The notes beneath the pieces are model-generated. The model did not search any database, was not told where the DNA came from, and saw nothing but the letters and a program-made list of their open reading frames with translations. This document shows positions 1 to 9,489 of a stretch of DNA of 64,000 bases, in pieces. Source of the DNA: Bacillota bacterium. Lineage in GTDB: Bacteria > Bacillota > Bacilli > Bacillales_A > Planococcaceae. The stretch lies in the NCBI GenBank assembly GCA_018816185.1, contig JAHIWI010000008.1:120530-184529 (forward strand), read 5' to 3'. Made by a program: the position numbers and the translations under genes. Position 1 is the first letter of the stretch; each line of letters starts with the position of its first letter.

Positions 1-259
1 GAATTTCTAAAGTGAGTCTACCATTCAAATTAAATACTTCTTTTTCTTTTTCGGATTCTTCTACTTTCTTTACATAGATCAGATGTAGATTTCCTTCAAT
101 TGCTGAAGAAGTTTGTTGATACGTTATTCCATCCTTTACAAAGAACTCGCATTCTCTACGAGTGAGTATTTGATCGAGTTCAATTGAATCGTAATGAAAA
201 AGTGGTTCAAAAGAGTGTAGACCTTTGTACAATCGGTATTCTAATGAGGCTGTTGCCAA
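1..259 (-). CDS. Partial hypothetical protein (N-terminal 86 residues)
   Basis: Reading leftwards from a TTG at 259-257, an open frame runs off the window edge without a stop. It starts LATASLEYRLYKG and contains FEPLFHYDSIELDQ. An AAAGGATG ribosome site lies about 10 bases upstream of the TTG, and no ATG fits better. The visible part is charged and has no signal peptide, membrane segment or motif that I recognise. It is divergent from the alaX-like gene, and the roughly 245-base gap holds the promoters. The function is unknown. I am fairly sure it is coding because the frame is open throughout, has typical codon use and has a good ribosome site. Confidence 0.6.
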   Translation of the reverse strand, partial: MATASLEYRLYKGLHSFEPLFHYDSIELDQILTRRECEFFVKDGITYQQTSSAIEGNLHLIYVKKVEESEKEKEVFNLNGRLTLEI

Positions 260-443
260 CTCTATATCATCCTTTCATTCATGCAAAATATAATACGATT
301 GAAGAATGTTAAAGTTTCAATCACATTCACACTTTTCCAAGCTTCACTAGGTAAACACTAGAAAGAGTAAATTATAAGAAGTGACTTGGCAAAAACAAGC
401 ATAATTCATTATCTAATTATTTTAGTTAAATTCATATATTTTT

Positions 444-472
444 CTGACATGATACGAAAAAAAGATTACAAT
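444..472 (+). promoter_or_regulatory. Probable sigma-A promoter of alaX-like gene
   Basis: CTGACA (444-449), a 17-base spacer and TACAAT (467-472) give a near-consensus vegetative promoter about 33 bases before the start codon at 506. Seen in sequence; activity is inferred. Confidence 0.5.
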
Positions 473-505
473 ATAAGGAAATGATGAGCGGGAGGAAGTT
501 GGGAA

Positions 506-1729
506 ATGGAACACAAATTATACTATCAAGATGCATACATCGAACATTTTTCTTCGCGCGTAAAAGAACAACACCATGATTTAGAGGGAAACTGGTATGT
601 AACGCTCGAGCAAACAGCTTTCTATCCAACTGGTGGGGGTCAACCTCATGATATCGGATTTATTAATGAAGAGTTGGTTACGAACGTGGAAGAAATTGAT
701 GGCGAAATTCGACACTATATTCAAAACCCGGTCTTTACTAATCATATTGAAATTGATGGGAAAATCGATTGGATACGACGCTACGATTTTATGCAACAGC
801 ATGCAGGGCAACATGTGCTAACAGCTGCTTTTGTCGAACTTTTTGATATTCAAACAACCAGTTTCCACTTAGGCGAAGAAACGGTAACGATAGACTTGAA
901 TTGTTCTGAAATTGACGATACTCAATTATTGGCTGCCGAAGAGTTGGCTAATCGAATTATAATGGAAAACCGCCCGATTGAGACAAAGTGGGTGACGAAG
1001 GAACAACTGGAGCAATATCCTCTTCGTAAAAAAGTAAAAGTGGATCAAGACATTCGACTAGTGATTATTCCTGAATTTGACTACAACGGATGCGGAGGGA
1101 CGCATCCACGAAACACAGCTGAAATTGCCATGTTAAAAATATTGAAAGTTGAAAAACAAAATGGTCAAATACGAATTCATTTTGTGTGTGGAAATCGTAT
1201 TCGAAAACAACTACATAAAAAACAAAAAGCGGTTTTAGAAATGGTCCACTTATTAAGTTCGTCTGAAGAGAAATTAGGAGATACGGTTAAAGTTCTGCTG
1301 AATCAGAAAAAGGTACTAGAGAAACAGTTGGCAGAAAAACAACAGCTACTAATCGAGTTTGAATCAAAAGAATTGGTTGAATTTCAGCAACAGGCTTTTC
1401 CTTTAATTCATGCACATTATCATGATAGGTCGATTCAAGATTTGCAAAAGCTTGCTCAACTAGTGGTAGCGGAGTCTCCAAGTGTTATTGTTTTACTCAT
1501 TGCGAGAAATGAGCAACGTCTCCAAGTAGTGTTAGGTCGGGGTCAAAATTTGAATGTGAATTTGAAAGCGGTTTTATCCGAAATCTTACCTTTGATTAAT
1601 GGAAAAGGTGGAGGCTCGGAAAGCTTTGTGCAAGGTGGAGGAATTGATGGCACGGACGTCGTATTATTCGAAGATACGTGCGTCAATCTGTTAAAGAATC
1701 ACTTAGCTAAGTTACATGAAAACGTTTAA
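506..1729 (+). CDS. Alanyl-tRNA editing protein, AlaX-L type
   Basis: This is a free-standing homolog of the editing domain of alanyl-tRNA synthetase, which in this family deacylates Ser- or Gly-tRNA(Ala) in the cytoplasm to prevent mistranslation. At 407 aa it is the long (AlaX-L) form. The N-terminal part carries YPTGGGQ near residue 40. The zinc ligands are HAGQH at residues 99-103 and CGGTH at 196-200. From about residue 240 there is a coiled-coil linker and a DHHA1-like C-terminus with a glycine-rich NGKGGGSESFVQGGG stretch. The GGGAGG ribosome site upstream of 506 supports the start. It appears to be monocistronic, with a good promoter just upstream. The family call is secure; the exact tRNA substrate is inferred from homologs. 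Confidence 0.9.
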   Translation: MEHKLYYQDAYIEHFSSRVKEQHHDLEGNWYVTLEQTAFYPTGGGQPHDIGFINEELVTNVEEIDGEIRHYIQNPVFTNHIEIDGKIDWIRRYDFMQQHAGQHVLTAAFVELFDIQTTSFHLGEETVTIDLNCSEIDDTQLLAAEELANRIIMENRPIETKWVTKEQLEQYPLRKKVKVDQDIRLVIIPEFDYNGCGGTHPRNTAEIAMLKILKVEKQNGQIRIHFVCGNRIRKQLHKKQKAVLEMVHLLSSSEEKLGDTVKVLLNQKKVLEKQLAEKQQLLIEFESKELVEFQQQAFPLIHAHYHDRSIQDLQKLAQLVVAESPSVIVLLIARNEQRLQVVLGRGQNLNVNLKAVLSEILPLINGKGGGSESFVQGGGIDGTDVVLFEDTCVNLLKNHLAKLHENV

Positions 1730-1821
1730 AAAAGTAATATAGAAATATGCCATGAAATATGGTATGAATGTGTAAAGATAAACGGTTCGGAAGTTGAGTT
1801 ATGGAGGAGGTCATCCACTTC

Positions 1822-4194
1822 ATGTGGGAAATGGTGTCGTTAGACATGTACCAAACCTTTATTGAAAACAGTCTTGATGCAATTGTATTAATCCCATTAA
1901 ACGGAGATGCAATTGAAATGAACCAAGCTGTTTTTCATATGTTTGGCTACACAAAAGAAGAGTTGAAATCAAAAAAATACTCGGATATGTTACTTCCCAC
2001 TCACATGGAGATGGTGATGAAACAAATTGAGCTAGCTTTACAAGGGACAAGCAATACGTTTAAAGCAGAAGCCCAACATAAAAATGGGAAATTGTTTCAC
2101 ATTCAAGTAACCCTAAATCCATTAATAGAAGATGGACAAGTAAAAGGTGTTTTTTGTGTTGCTCGAAATATAACGGAACTTGTTACTATGAGGGAAACTT
2201 TAACTGAAACGACAGATCGACTAAGTGCCTTATTTGAGTCCACAGCGGATGCGATTGAAATTCTTGATTTAGAAGGACATGTAATAGATGTCAATCCTGC
2301 ATTTGAGGGATTGTACGGATGGTCTATTGATGAAATCAAGGGTGAATTTTTGCCGACTATTCCGCAAAATAGATTTTTGGAAGCCAAAAGCTTAATTGAA
2401 CAAATTAAGGCAGGCAATCCTGTCGTCCAATATGAAATTGTTTGTGTAAAAAAGAATGAGGAATTACTAGAAATTAGTCTTACTTTGTCACCGATACATA
2501 ATAAGAACGGCGATCTTGTAGGGTTTTCTGGGATCACTCGAGATATTTCCAAGCGTAAAAATCTTGAACGTTTATTAAAAATTAGTGAAGAACGATATCG
2601 AAAATTGGTTGAATTGTCTCCAACAGGTATAGTGGTGCATCGAAATAATGAAATACTGTATGCAAATGATGCGGTACAAAAATTATTTGCAGTAGACAAT
2701 GCTGTAGGAAGTTCTATTTTCGATTACATCCATCCACGTTTTCAAGAATTTACTGAGTTACGATTATCTCGTATAGCAGAAGGTTCTCCCATTGAGTTTG
2801 TTAATTTGAAGTTAGTTGGAAAAGATGGCGAACATCTTTACGCCAATATTGGGACTATGAAAATACCTTATGACAATGAAACAGCCTATTTAGCGATGTT
2901 TCATGATGTAACTGAATATAAAAAAATGAAAAGAGACTTACAAGAGAGTCGAAATTCTTATAGTGAATTATTGAAAATGTCTCCATTACCTATTTATGTT
3001 CAGTGTGAAGGCATTATCAAATATATGAACGAAGCAGGGGCAAAAGCATTGGGCTATAACCATCCGAAAGAGTTAATTGGTAAGTCCATTTTAGATTTTT
3101 ACCATCCTGATTCCCGTCAAAAGGTAGAAGAACGTATGAAACGTGCCTTCCTCCACGGATTTGATGAAGATGATCGGTTTGAGCATCAAATGATTCGAGC
3201 AAATGGTACAGAATTTGCGACTGAAGTGTCAGCTACAGTCACTAAGTTCTTTGGCTCACCAGCTATACAAGTTATTTTCAGAGATATCACGGATCGTAAA
3301 CAGGCAGAGGAAGCTCTTCGTGCAAGCGAAGAAAATTATCGATTAATGGCAGATAACATGACGGACTTAGTCTCAATTGTTGATGAGTCAGGTCTTATGA
3401 GATATGCTTCACCATCTCATTTAGCAGTTCTTGGTCACTCGCCCGATTTTTATTTAGGCAAGAGTGCTTTTGAAGTCGTTCATCCTGAGGATTTACCCTA
3501 TATGATGTCAGAGTTCGAACAAATTCTTCGTTCCAATGAAAGTCGAGTTGCGGAATTTAGACATAAGCATGCAGATGGTAGCTGGATATGGGTAGAAGCA
3601 AAAGGAAAAATATTCATGGATCAAAAAACATTGGAGAGACGAATTATTATCGTTTCTCGGGATGTAATGGAAAGAAAAACCTTACAAGAAAAACTAAATC
3701 ATATGGCTTATCATGATGCATTGACAGATTTACCGAATCGAATGTACTTCCAAGACAAAGTGGAAGAGACCATAAAGCATAGTTTAAAGAACAATGAGAT
3801 GTTTGCGTTGTTATATATGGATTTGGACAAGTTTAAGGATATTAATGACCAATATGGACATGCGATTGGCGATCAGGTATTAATTCAATTTGCTGAAAAA
3901 GTGCAAACTTGTTTAAGGAAAACAGACACGATTGCTCGACAGGGCGGAGATGAATTTACCTTATTAATACCAAATATTAATGAAGAAAATGATGCTGTTG
4001 TCTGTGCTGAGCGAATTTTAGAGTTATTTGATGAGCCGTGGGAAGTTAGAGGTCATTTAATTCAAACATCTACGAGTATTGGGATCGCCTATTATCCGCA
4101 GACTGGAAACGATTATATTGAAATTTTAAAACATGCAGATATGGCGATGTATGATTCGAAACAACAAGGAAAAAACCGAATGAGCATCAGTTGA
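1822..4194 (+). CDS. Multi-PAS diguanylate cyclase (5 PAS + GGDEF)
   Basis: This predicted cytoplasmic sensor makes cyclic-di-GMP from two GTP. Five successive PAS-like domains occupy roughly residues 5-620; each starts with a pattern such as FIENSLDAIVL or LFESTADAIEIL and most are followed by a short PAC-type segment. A GGDEF domain then runs to the C-terminus. It has the intact signature DLDKFKDINDQYGH, the catalytic GGDEF at 708-712, and RKTD five residues before it, so it has an allosteric inhibitory I-site. There is no EAL or HD-GYP domain and no membrane helix. I chose ATG 1822 because GGAGGAGG at 1803-1810 is placed as its ribosome site; an in-frame ATG at 1801 overlaps that site and is unlikely. 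The ligand sensed cannot be told. The product may feed the c-di-GMP riboswitch near 58.8 kb. Confidence 0.93.
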   Translation: MWEMVSLDMYQTFIENSLDAIVLIPLNGDAIEMNQAVFHMFGYTKEELKSKKYSDMLLPTHMEMVMKQIELALQGTSNTFKAEAQHKNGKLFHIQVTLNPLIEDGQVKGVFCVARNITELVTMRETLTETTDRLSALFESTADAIEILDLEGHVIDVNPAFEGLYGWSIDEIKGEFLPTIPQNRFLEAKSLIEQIKAGNPVVQYEIVCVKKNEELLEISLTLSPIHNKNGDLVGFSGITRDISKRKNLERLLKISEERYRKLVELSPTGIVVHRNNEILYANDAVQKLFAVDNAVGSSIFDYIHPRFQEFTELRLSRIAEGSPIEFVNLKLVGKDGEHLYANIGTMKIPYDNETAYLAMFHDVTEYKKMKRDLQESRNSYSELLKMSPLPIYVQCEGIIKYMNEAGAKALGYNHPKELIGKSILDFYHPDSRQKVEERMKRAFLHGFDEDDRFEHQMIRANGTEFATEVSATVTKFFGSPAIQVIFRDITDRKQAEEALRASEENYRLMADNMTDLVSIVDESGLMRYASPSHLAVLGHSPDFYLGKSAFEVVHPEDLPYMMSEFEQILRSNESRVAEFRHKHADGSWIWVEAKGKIFMDQKTLERRIIIVSRDVMERKTLQEKLNHMAYHDALTDLPNRMYFQDKVEETIKHSLKNNEMFALLYMDLDKFKDINDQYGHAIGDQVLIQFAEKVQTCLRKTDTIARQGGDEFTLLIPNINEENDAVVCAERILELFDEPWEVRGHLIQTSTSIGIAYYPQTGNDYIEILKHADMAMYDSKQQGKNRMSIS

Positions 4195-4220
4195 ATGTTT
4201 TATTAGAAAAATAAATACAA

Positions 4221-4293
4221 GAAAAAACGCTTAAAATAGTTCGATTTAAGATGGATTAGCCTCCTTAAAATCAAACTTTTTGAGCGTTTTTTA
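4221..4293 (+). terminator. Long imperfect terminator after the PAS-GGDEF gene
   Basis: An AAAAAACGCT arm pairs with AGCGTTTTTT across a long, interrupted stem and is followed by a short T run. Confidence 0.65.
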
Positions 4294-4333
4294 TTACAAT
4301 AGACTCAGATTGGTCAATTATTAGAAAATTCAG

Positions 4334-4363
4334 TTGACTACTAAACTTGTAAACGTTTACAAT
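4334..4363 (+). promoter_or_regulatory. Sigma-A promoter of mbcS
   Basis: TTGACT (4334-4339) and TACAAT (4358-4363) are 18 bases apart. The -10 box lies inside the cre palindrome and the TetR-like dyad sits about 30 bases downstream, so both sites are placed to repress. Confidence 0.65.
4347..4362. promoter_or_regulatory. Catabolite-responsive element (cre) for CcpA
   Basis: TTGTAAACGTTTACAA is a perfect 16-bp palindrome that matches the CcpA cre consensus (TGNAANCGNWNNCW). It overlaps the spacer and -10 box of the mbcS promoter, so glucose repression of acyl-CoA synthetase is predicted. Confidence 0.75.
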
Positions 4364-4393
4364 CAAAGAGTTATTTCATAATAAGATTTAAAT

Positions 4394-4407
4394 TGAGCGA
4401 ACGCTCA
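4394..4407. promoter_or_regulatory. TetR/FadR-like operator dyad
   Basis: TGAGCG-AA-CGCTCA is a 6-bp inverted repeat with a 2-bp spacer between promoter and start codon. Fatty-acid regulators of the TetR family bind dyads of this general shape. The regulator itself is not in the window. Confidence 0.5.
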
Positions 4408-4447
4408 GTCGAAGAAGAATGATCAATATGATTGGGAGGAATGGAAA

Positions 4448-6025
4448 TTGACTTTTGAAAATTTACTAGCACCCGAACAATATAATATAACTTCAGAATT
4501 AGAACAGTACAAAAATGATGATACAAGGATAGCTATTCGTTGGATTGATGATGCGGATAATAGAAGAGATATTTCATACAAAGAGTTAATAGAAAAAACA
4601 AATCAATATGCACAAGCCTTATTAAAACTTGGAATTAAAAAAGGTGACCGCTTAATGATCATTCTTCCAAGAATTCCAGAGGCATACATGACATACCTAG
4701 CTTGTTTAAGAGCAGGGATTGTCGCCATTCCATGTTCAGAAATGCTGCGAAAAAAAGATTTACTATATCGCATGCATCATTCGGGAGCAAAAGGAATTGT
4801 TGCACACTACAAAACCACTGCTGAAACGAACTCTATTGAGGAAGATGTCGAAGCTTTACATAATAAGTTGATCGTTGGCGGAAAAGAAGACGGTTGGCAA
4901 TCTTTTGAAGATTTGGCGGGACACGAAAGTACATCTTTTGAAGCTGTAGACACACATCGTGAGGATATGGCTTTTCTATCTTATACCTCCGGCACAACTG
5001 GAAATCCTAAAGGCGCCGTTCATGTTCATGGATGGGGATATGCTCACGTTCGTACGGCTGCCACTCAATGGTTAGGTGTTAAAAGTGGAGATATCGTTTG
5101 GGCAACGGCAGCACCTGGTTGGCAAAAATGGATTTGGAGTCCTTTCTTATCAACAATAACTTTAGGCGCGACTGCATTAGTTTATAATGGTGCATTCGAT
5201 CCTCTTAAGTATTTAAGTATTTTAAAAGAAGAAAAAGTGAATGTTTTATGTTGTACACCAACTGAATATCGAATTATAGCCAAAGTAGAAAACTTGAATT
5301 CGTATGAATTAAAAAATCTGCGAAGTGCTGTATCTGCTGGTGAACCTCTAAATAGACAAGTCATTGAAGCTTTCCAAAACGCATTTGGCGTTAATGTTCG
5401 AGATGGCTATGGTCAAACTGAAAATACATTACTAGTTGGAACTCTTCAAAACATGGAAGTGAAGCCCGGATCAATGGGGAAACCTACGCCAGGAAACCCG
5501 GTCGATATTATTAATGAAGATGGTGTATCAACTGCTGTAGGTGAAGTTGGAGACATCGCTGTTCACAGAAGCTGTCCGGCTTTATTCAAAGAGTATTATC
5601 GTGACCCTGAACGTACAAATGCTGCGTTCCGTGGAGACTGGTATTTAACAGGTGACCAAGCTTCTAAAGATAAAGATGGCTACTTCTGGTTTGAAGGCCG
5701 AAGCGATGATATTATCATCAGTTCGGGGTATACGATTGGACCATTTGAAGTGGAAGATGCACTTATGAAACATAGTGCGGTTCAAGAATGTGCAGTTGTA
5801 GCAGCTCCTGATGAAATTAGAGGGAATGTGGTCAAAGCTTATATTGTGTTACGTGATTCCAGTGCTATTGAAGATAAAGAAGCTTTGATTAAAGATTTGC
5901 AAAATCATACAAAAGAAATTACGGCTCCTTATAAATATCCAAGAATTATAGAATTTTTAGATGAGCTACCAAAAACAGCTTCAGGCAAGATTCGTCGAGT
6001 CGAGCTTCGGAAATTTAAATCCTAA
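4448..6025 (+). CDS. mbcS: Medium/branched-chain acyl-CoA synthetase MbcS
   Basis: This is an AMP-forming acyl-CoA ligase that activates medium- or branched-chain fatty acids with ATP and CoA in the cytoplasm, feeding fatty-acid degradation or salvage of branched precursors. At 525 aa it is the usual length. The AMP-binding signature YTSGTTGNPKG is near residue 180, DGYGQTE near 320, the hinge region GRSDDII near 420, and the catalytic C-terminal lysine in TASGKIRR near 515. The start is TTG 4448, with GGGAGGA nine bases upstream; the ATG at 4441 meets a stop after five codons. The gene stands alone with its own cre-covered promoter, a TetR-like operator and a strong terminator. Naming rests on similarity to Bacillus YtcI/MbcS proteins; exact chain preference is inferred. 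Confidence 0.88.
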   Translation: MTFENLLAPEQYNITSELEQYKNDDTRIAIRWIDDADNRRDISYKELIEKTNQYAQALLKLGIKKGDRLMIILPRIPEAYMTYLACLRAGIVAIPCSEMLRKKDLLYRMHHSGAKGIVAHYKTTAETNSIEEDVEALHNKLIVGGKEDGWQSFEDLAGHESTSFEAVDTHREDMAFLSYTSGTTGNPKGAVHVHGWGYAHVRTAATQWLGVKSGDIVWATAAPGWQKWIWSPFLSTITLGATALVYNGAFDPLKYLSILKEEKVNVLCCTPTEYRIIAKVENLNSYELKNLRSAVSAGEPLNRQVIEAFQNAFGVNVRDGYGQTENTLLVGTLQNMEVKPGSMGKPTPGNPVDIINEDGVSTAVGEVGDIAVHRSCPALFKEYYRDPERTNAAFRGDWYLTGDQASKDKDGYFWFEGRSDDIIISSGYTIGPFEVEDALMKHSAVQECAVVAAPDEIRGNVVKAYIVLRDSSAIEDKEALIKDLQNHTKEITAPYKYPRIIEFLDELPKTASGKIRRVELRKFKS

Positions 6026-6085
6026 AAGGTTTGCTATGCATTCCCGTTAATAAAAGGCGTATGAATTTTCGTTTGATAATACAAC

Positions 6086-6125
6086 AAAAGCAGGCAAGAA
6101 TTTAACAAGATTCTTGCCTGCTTTT
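6086..6125. terminator. Bidirectional terminator between mbcS and the DUF305 gene
   Basis: AGCAGGCAAGAAT pairs perfectly with ATTCTTGCCTGCT around an 8-base loop, with A and T runs on the two sides, so it serves both convergent genes. Confidence 0.9.
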
Positions 6126-6161
6126 CATTTCTGATAGTCATAGTTATAAACTAAGAATGGG

Positions 6162-6614
6162 TTATTCTTTCTCCTCTAAGTCTTCAATAAGTGCCTTCAT
6201 CTCTTTAATTTCTTTTCGTTGCGCCTCGATAATACTATCCGCTAAATCACGTACACGTGGATCGGAAATATTGGCACGTTCACTAGTTAAAATAGCTATA
6301 GAGTGATGAGGAATCATTGCTTTCATCCATGAAGTATCATCTACTGTGGATTGACTGCGTACTAGTGAAATAGCAATGATGAATACTAAAGCACTGCCAG
6401 CGAAAATAGCCATATTTACTTTACGGTTTGTGTACATTTTTAACATGAATACCAACATTATTATCGCCATTGCAGCGCCCATCATAAGTGCCATATATAG
6501 ACGCGTTTCACTAAAAAATAGATGATTCACTTCGTAAGTATTTAAATACATGAGTCCAAACATTATAACGGTCGACGTTAAAATCATTACGCCAAATCTT
6601 GCATAATTGTTCAT
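6162..6614 (-). CDS. DUF305-like membrane protein
   Basis: This is a 150-aa membrane protein with three hydrophobic helices (about residues 7-25, 38-58 and 69-86). The C-terminal soluble part contains MIPHHSIAIL near residue 112, the hallmark of the DUF305 four-helix, ferritin-like fold, whose metal-ligand motif is MIPHHxxAI. It ends in a charged, EK-rich helix. Proteins of this type often occur near metal-resistance genes, but none is adjacent here, so the role is unknown. An AAGGAGGTT ribosome site precedes the ATG at 6614. It is convergent with mbcS and divergent from topB. Confidence 0.75.
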   Translation of the reverse strand: MNNYARFGVMILTSTVIMFGLMYLNTYEVNHLFFSETRLYMALMMGAAMAIIMLVFMLKMYTNRKVNMAIFAGSALVFIIAISLVRSQSTVDDTSWMKAMIPHHSIAILTSERANISDPRVRDLADSIIEAQRKEIKEMKALIEDLEEKE

Positions 6615-6786
6615 TTGAAAACCTCCTTAATACTGTGTACTATAATTACTTTTACCTAAAATCTAACTTGTAAACCGTTATTCTCATTTTTATGAGATTT
6701 AATTTCAGTAAATATATTCGTTGTTAGAGTTGATGTGAAGGGAACGTATGTGCGAAAATATAAAGATAAATAATTGAGGTGTTCAC

Positions 6787-8904
6787 ATGAAACCAGTAAT
6801 TGTTGCAGAAAAGCCAAGCCAAGCAAAAGCGTATGCAGACGCCTTCAAAGTCAAGAAACAGGAAGGTTTTTTTGACGTGCAGCCTTGCGATATTTTTCCG
6901 AGTGGTGCTTTTATTACTTGGGGAATCGGGCATCTAGTGGAGCTCCGAGATCCGAAAGCTCATAACGCAAAGTGGACGAAATGGTCATTACAGACCTTAC
7001 CGATTATTCCTGATGAATTTCAGTTTCAAATCGCTAAAGGAAAAGCAAAGCAATTCGGGATTATTAAAAAGTTAATACATGAAACTGATACGGTCATAAA
7101 TGCGTGTGACGTGGATCGTGAAGGATCGAATATTTTTTACAGTATTTTCGATTACACGCGTGCTCGTAATAAAACTATTAAAAGATTGTGGATTAACTCA
7201 TTGGAAGTAGATGAAGTACGTAAGGGTTTTTTAAGTCTGCAAGATAACCATAAAGACTTATTGATGTATGAAGAAGCAAAAGCTCGACAAATTAGCGATT
7301 GGCTAGTTGGTATGAATGGGTCGAGATTGTATACACTGCTCATTCAGAAAAAAGGAATTCGGGAAGTTTTTTCAATTGGAAGAGTGCAATCACCTACGGT
7401 TTATTTGATATATCAGCGTGCCTTAGAAATCGAACGTTTTAATCCAGAGCCATTTTTTGAATTAGAGGGAGTTTTTAAAGCTGAACACGGTGTTTATAAA
7501 GGTAAAGTCAAAGGTAAGTTTAAGACGCGGGAAGAAGCCCAAGAACTATTAGCAAAACACGTAATTGATGGAACAATTCCTGGTGTGATTACAAAACTTA
7601 AAACAGAAGATAAAAGAATACTTCCTCCAAAATTGCATGCACTGTCTACTTTGCAAGCAACGGCAAATCGCAAGTGGAAGTATAGTCCAGCAAAAGTTCT
7701 TTCAACGATGCAAAAACTGTATGAAAAGAAATTAGTGACTTACCCGAGAACTGACACACAATTTATAACACTAAATGAGTTTGCGTATCTCGAAAACCAA
7801 GTAGAATCTTATCAAAAAATAATCCATCAACCTTTTGAAGTAGCATCTCGAAAAGCAAATAGTCGTTATGTCGACAATACGAAAGTTCAAGAGCATTACG
7901 CCATTATCCCCACCAAGAAAATTCCGAGTGACAAGGTTTTAGCTGCATTGGCTCCTGACGAACGGAATTTATACGAAGAAGTCGTTCGAACGACTCTCGC
8001 AATGTTCCATTCCAATTATCTATATCAAGAAACAACCGTTCAAACAGACGTAAATGGACTGGCTTTTCATTCCACTGGAAAAACAGAAATCGATAAAGGT
8101 TGGAAATCTTTATTTTCAAATGAAAAGGAATCTGCATCAACTAAAGAACCAACTTTACCTCAATTGAACCTTCATGAAGAAGTAAAAAGTAAAGTAACTA
8201 TTCAAGAAGGTAAAACTTCACCACCGAAGCCATATACGGAAGGTCAACTGATTGCCATGATGAAAACTTGTGGGAAATTTGTTGAAGACCAAATAGATAC
8301 GGACATATTAAAAGAGGTGGAAGGACTAGGAACGGAAGCTACACGAAGCGGAATAATTGAAACCATCAAACGACACGGCTATATTGAAGTGAAAAGAAAT
8401 ATAGTTAACATCACTGAAAAGGGAAGAGTTCTTTGCGAAGCCATTGATGGCAATCTATTAGCAAGTCCAGTTATGACTGCGAAGTGGGAAACCTATTTAC
8501 GGAAAATTGGAAATGGACAAGGCTCGTCTGACCTCTTTTTAGGTAGTATAGCTAAGTATTTAAACCAACTCATTCTAGATGTGCCGACGCAATTAAATGA
8601 AAAAACTTTTCACATGACCATTGAAAACACCGCAACAAGAAAAGAAGTAGCGCCATGTCCAACTTGTAAAAAAGGAACGATCATTTCAAGAAAGAATTTT
8701 TATGGATGTTCAGCTTATAAAGCGGGCTGTAAACAAACATTCCCTGCGATTTTTTTGAAGAAAAGGATAAGTGCAAAGCTTGTAGAAGACTTGTGTGTTA
8801 AAGGATCAACGGACGTTGTAAACGGTTTTGTAGCAAAATCCGGTAAGACCTTTAATGCGAAATTGGAATTAACAAATGGTAAGATAACATTAAAATTTCT
8901 TTAG
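6787..8904 (+). CDS. topB: DNA topoisomerase III
   Basis: This type IA topoisomerase passes single strands through a transient 5'-phosphotyrosine break and typically works with RecQ-type helicases in decatenation and recombination. A TOPRIM domain (residues 1 to about 140) has VAEKPSQAKAYADAF and the acidic DVDREG. The active-site tyrosine is Y319 in VTYPRTDTQF. A C-terminal zinc ribbon begins at C624 (CPTCKKG) with a second CxxxxxxxC pair near 640, and a short tail domain follows. Length (705 aa) is close to Bacillus TopB. Its stop codon TAG lies within the ribosome site of the next gene, so the two are translationally linked. recQ lies about 5 kb away, not in the same operon. Confidence 0.95.
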   Translation: MKPVIVAEKPSQAKAYADAFKVKKQEGFFDVQPCDIFPSGAFITWGIGHLVELRDPKAHNAKWTKWSLQTLPIIPDEFQFQIAKGKAKQFGIIKKLIHETDTVINACDVDREGSNIFYSIFDYTRARNKTIKRLWINSLEVDEVRKGFLSLQDNHKDLLMYEEAKARQISDWLVGMNGSRLYTLLIQKKGIREVFSIGRVQSPTVYLIYQRALEIERFNPEPFFELEGVFKAEHGVYKGKVKGKFKTREEAQELLAKHVIDGTIPGVITKLKTEDKRILPPKLHALSTLQATANRKWKYSPAKVLSTMQKLYEKKLVTYPRTDTQFITLNEFAYLENQVESYQKIIHQPFEVASRKANSRYVDNTKVQEHYAIIPTKKIPSDKVLAALAPDERNLYEEVVRTTLAMFHSNYLYQETTVQTDVNGLAFHSTGKTEIDKGWKSLFSNEKESASTKEPTLPQLNLHEEVKSKVTIQEGKTSPPKPYTEGQLIAMMKTCGKFVEDQIDTDILKEVEGLGTEATRSGIIETIKRHGYIEVKRNIVNITEKGRVLCEAIDGNLLASPVMTAKWETYLRKIGNGQGSSDLFLGSIAKYLNQLILDVPTQLNEKTFHMTIENTATRKEVAPCPTCKKGTIISRKNFYGCSAYKAGCKQTFPAIFLKKRISAKLVEDLCVKGSTDVVNGFVAKSGKTFNAKLELTNGKITLKFL

Positions 8905-8915
8905 GAGGAAAACAT

Positions 8916-9338
8916 ATGAGCACAAAAACATATCAGTCATTAGTGGATGATCGGATTTTTATTGGTGGCGTAACAGATGTTCCTAATGCAATTGAAAATG
9001 AACAAATAGATGTTGTGTATGATTTGAGAGCGGAAGTTTCTGCCTCATCAAGTGATATTAGTAAGCATCAACCGATTGTGGATGATGGTGATTTTCAAGA
9101 TGAATCCATACGTAATGGTGTCAAACAAATTGTGCAGGATTATCAAGATGGCAAAAAAGTTTTCTTTCATTGCAATACAGGTCGTGGAAGAGCAGGAACT
9201 ATGGCTGTAGCAACCTTAATGGAACTACGATTAGCAAATACGATTGATGAAGCTGAAGCGAAAGTGAAAATGATACGCCCTGAAATTGATGTGAAACCTC
9301 AATTAAAAGAAGCATTAAAGCGAATATACGAAGCCTAA
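8916..9338 (+). CDS. Dual-specificity/tyrosine phosphatase-like protein
   Basis: This is a 140-aa cytoplasmic protein with the cysteine phosphatase loop HCNTGRGRAGT: C86 is the nucleophile and R92 the phosphate-binding arginine (C-x5-R). The preceding segment, GGVTDVPNAIENEQIDVVYDLRAE, has the shape of small DSP-type phosphatases. The substrate (protein, lipid or nucleotide) cannot be told from sequence. The ribosome site TAGGAGG overlaps the topB stop codon, so it is cotranscribed with topB, and a terminator follows. Family confidence is good; the biological role is unknown. Confidence 0.82.
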   Translation: MSTKTYQSLVDDRIFIGGVTDVPNAIENEQIDVVYDLRAEVSASSSDISKHQPIVDDGDFQDESIRNGVKQIVQDYQDGKKVFFHCNTGRGRAGTMAVATLMELRLANTIDEAEAKVKMIRPEIDVKPQLKEALKRIYEA

Positions 9339-9352
9339 TCCGCATAAACTAT

Positions 9353-9389
9353 AGGAAGCGACCTTATAAAAAGGTGGCTTCCTTTTTTC
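9353..9389 (+). terminator. Terminator of the topB operon
   Basis: AGGAAGCgACCTT pairs with AAGGTgGCTTCCT, followed by a T6 run. Confidence 0.88.
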
Positions 9390-9489
9390 ATTTGAACTAA
9401 ACAATACTAGTGACATTTTTTGACAAAGTGCAATTTTCGTCAAATAGGAGTATACTTAAAACAAGAGAACTTTTAAGAAGAGGTGAAGA

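Noticed and set aside
9400..9470. TTGACA and TATACT as a promoter of the 141-aa gene
   Set aside because: The two boxes are 25 bases apart, too far for a sigma-A promoter, and no better pair was found.
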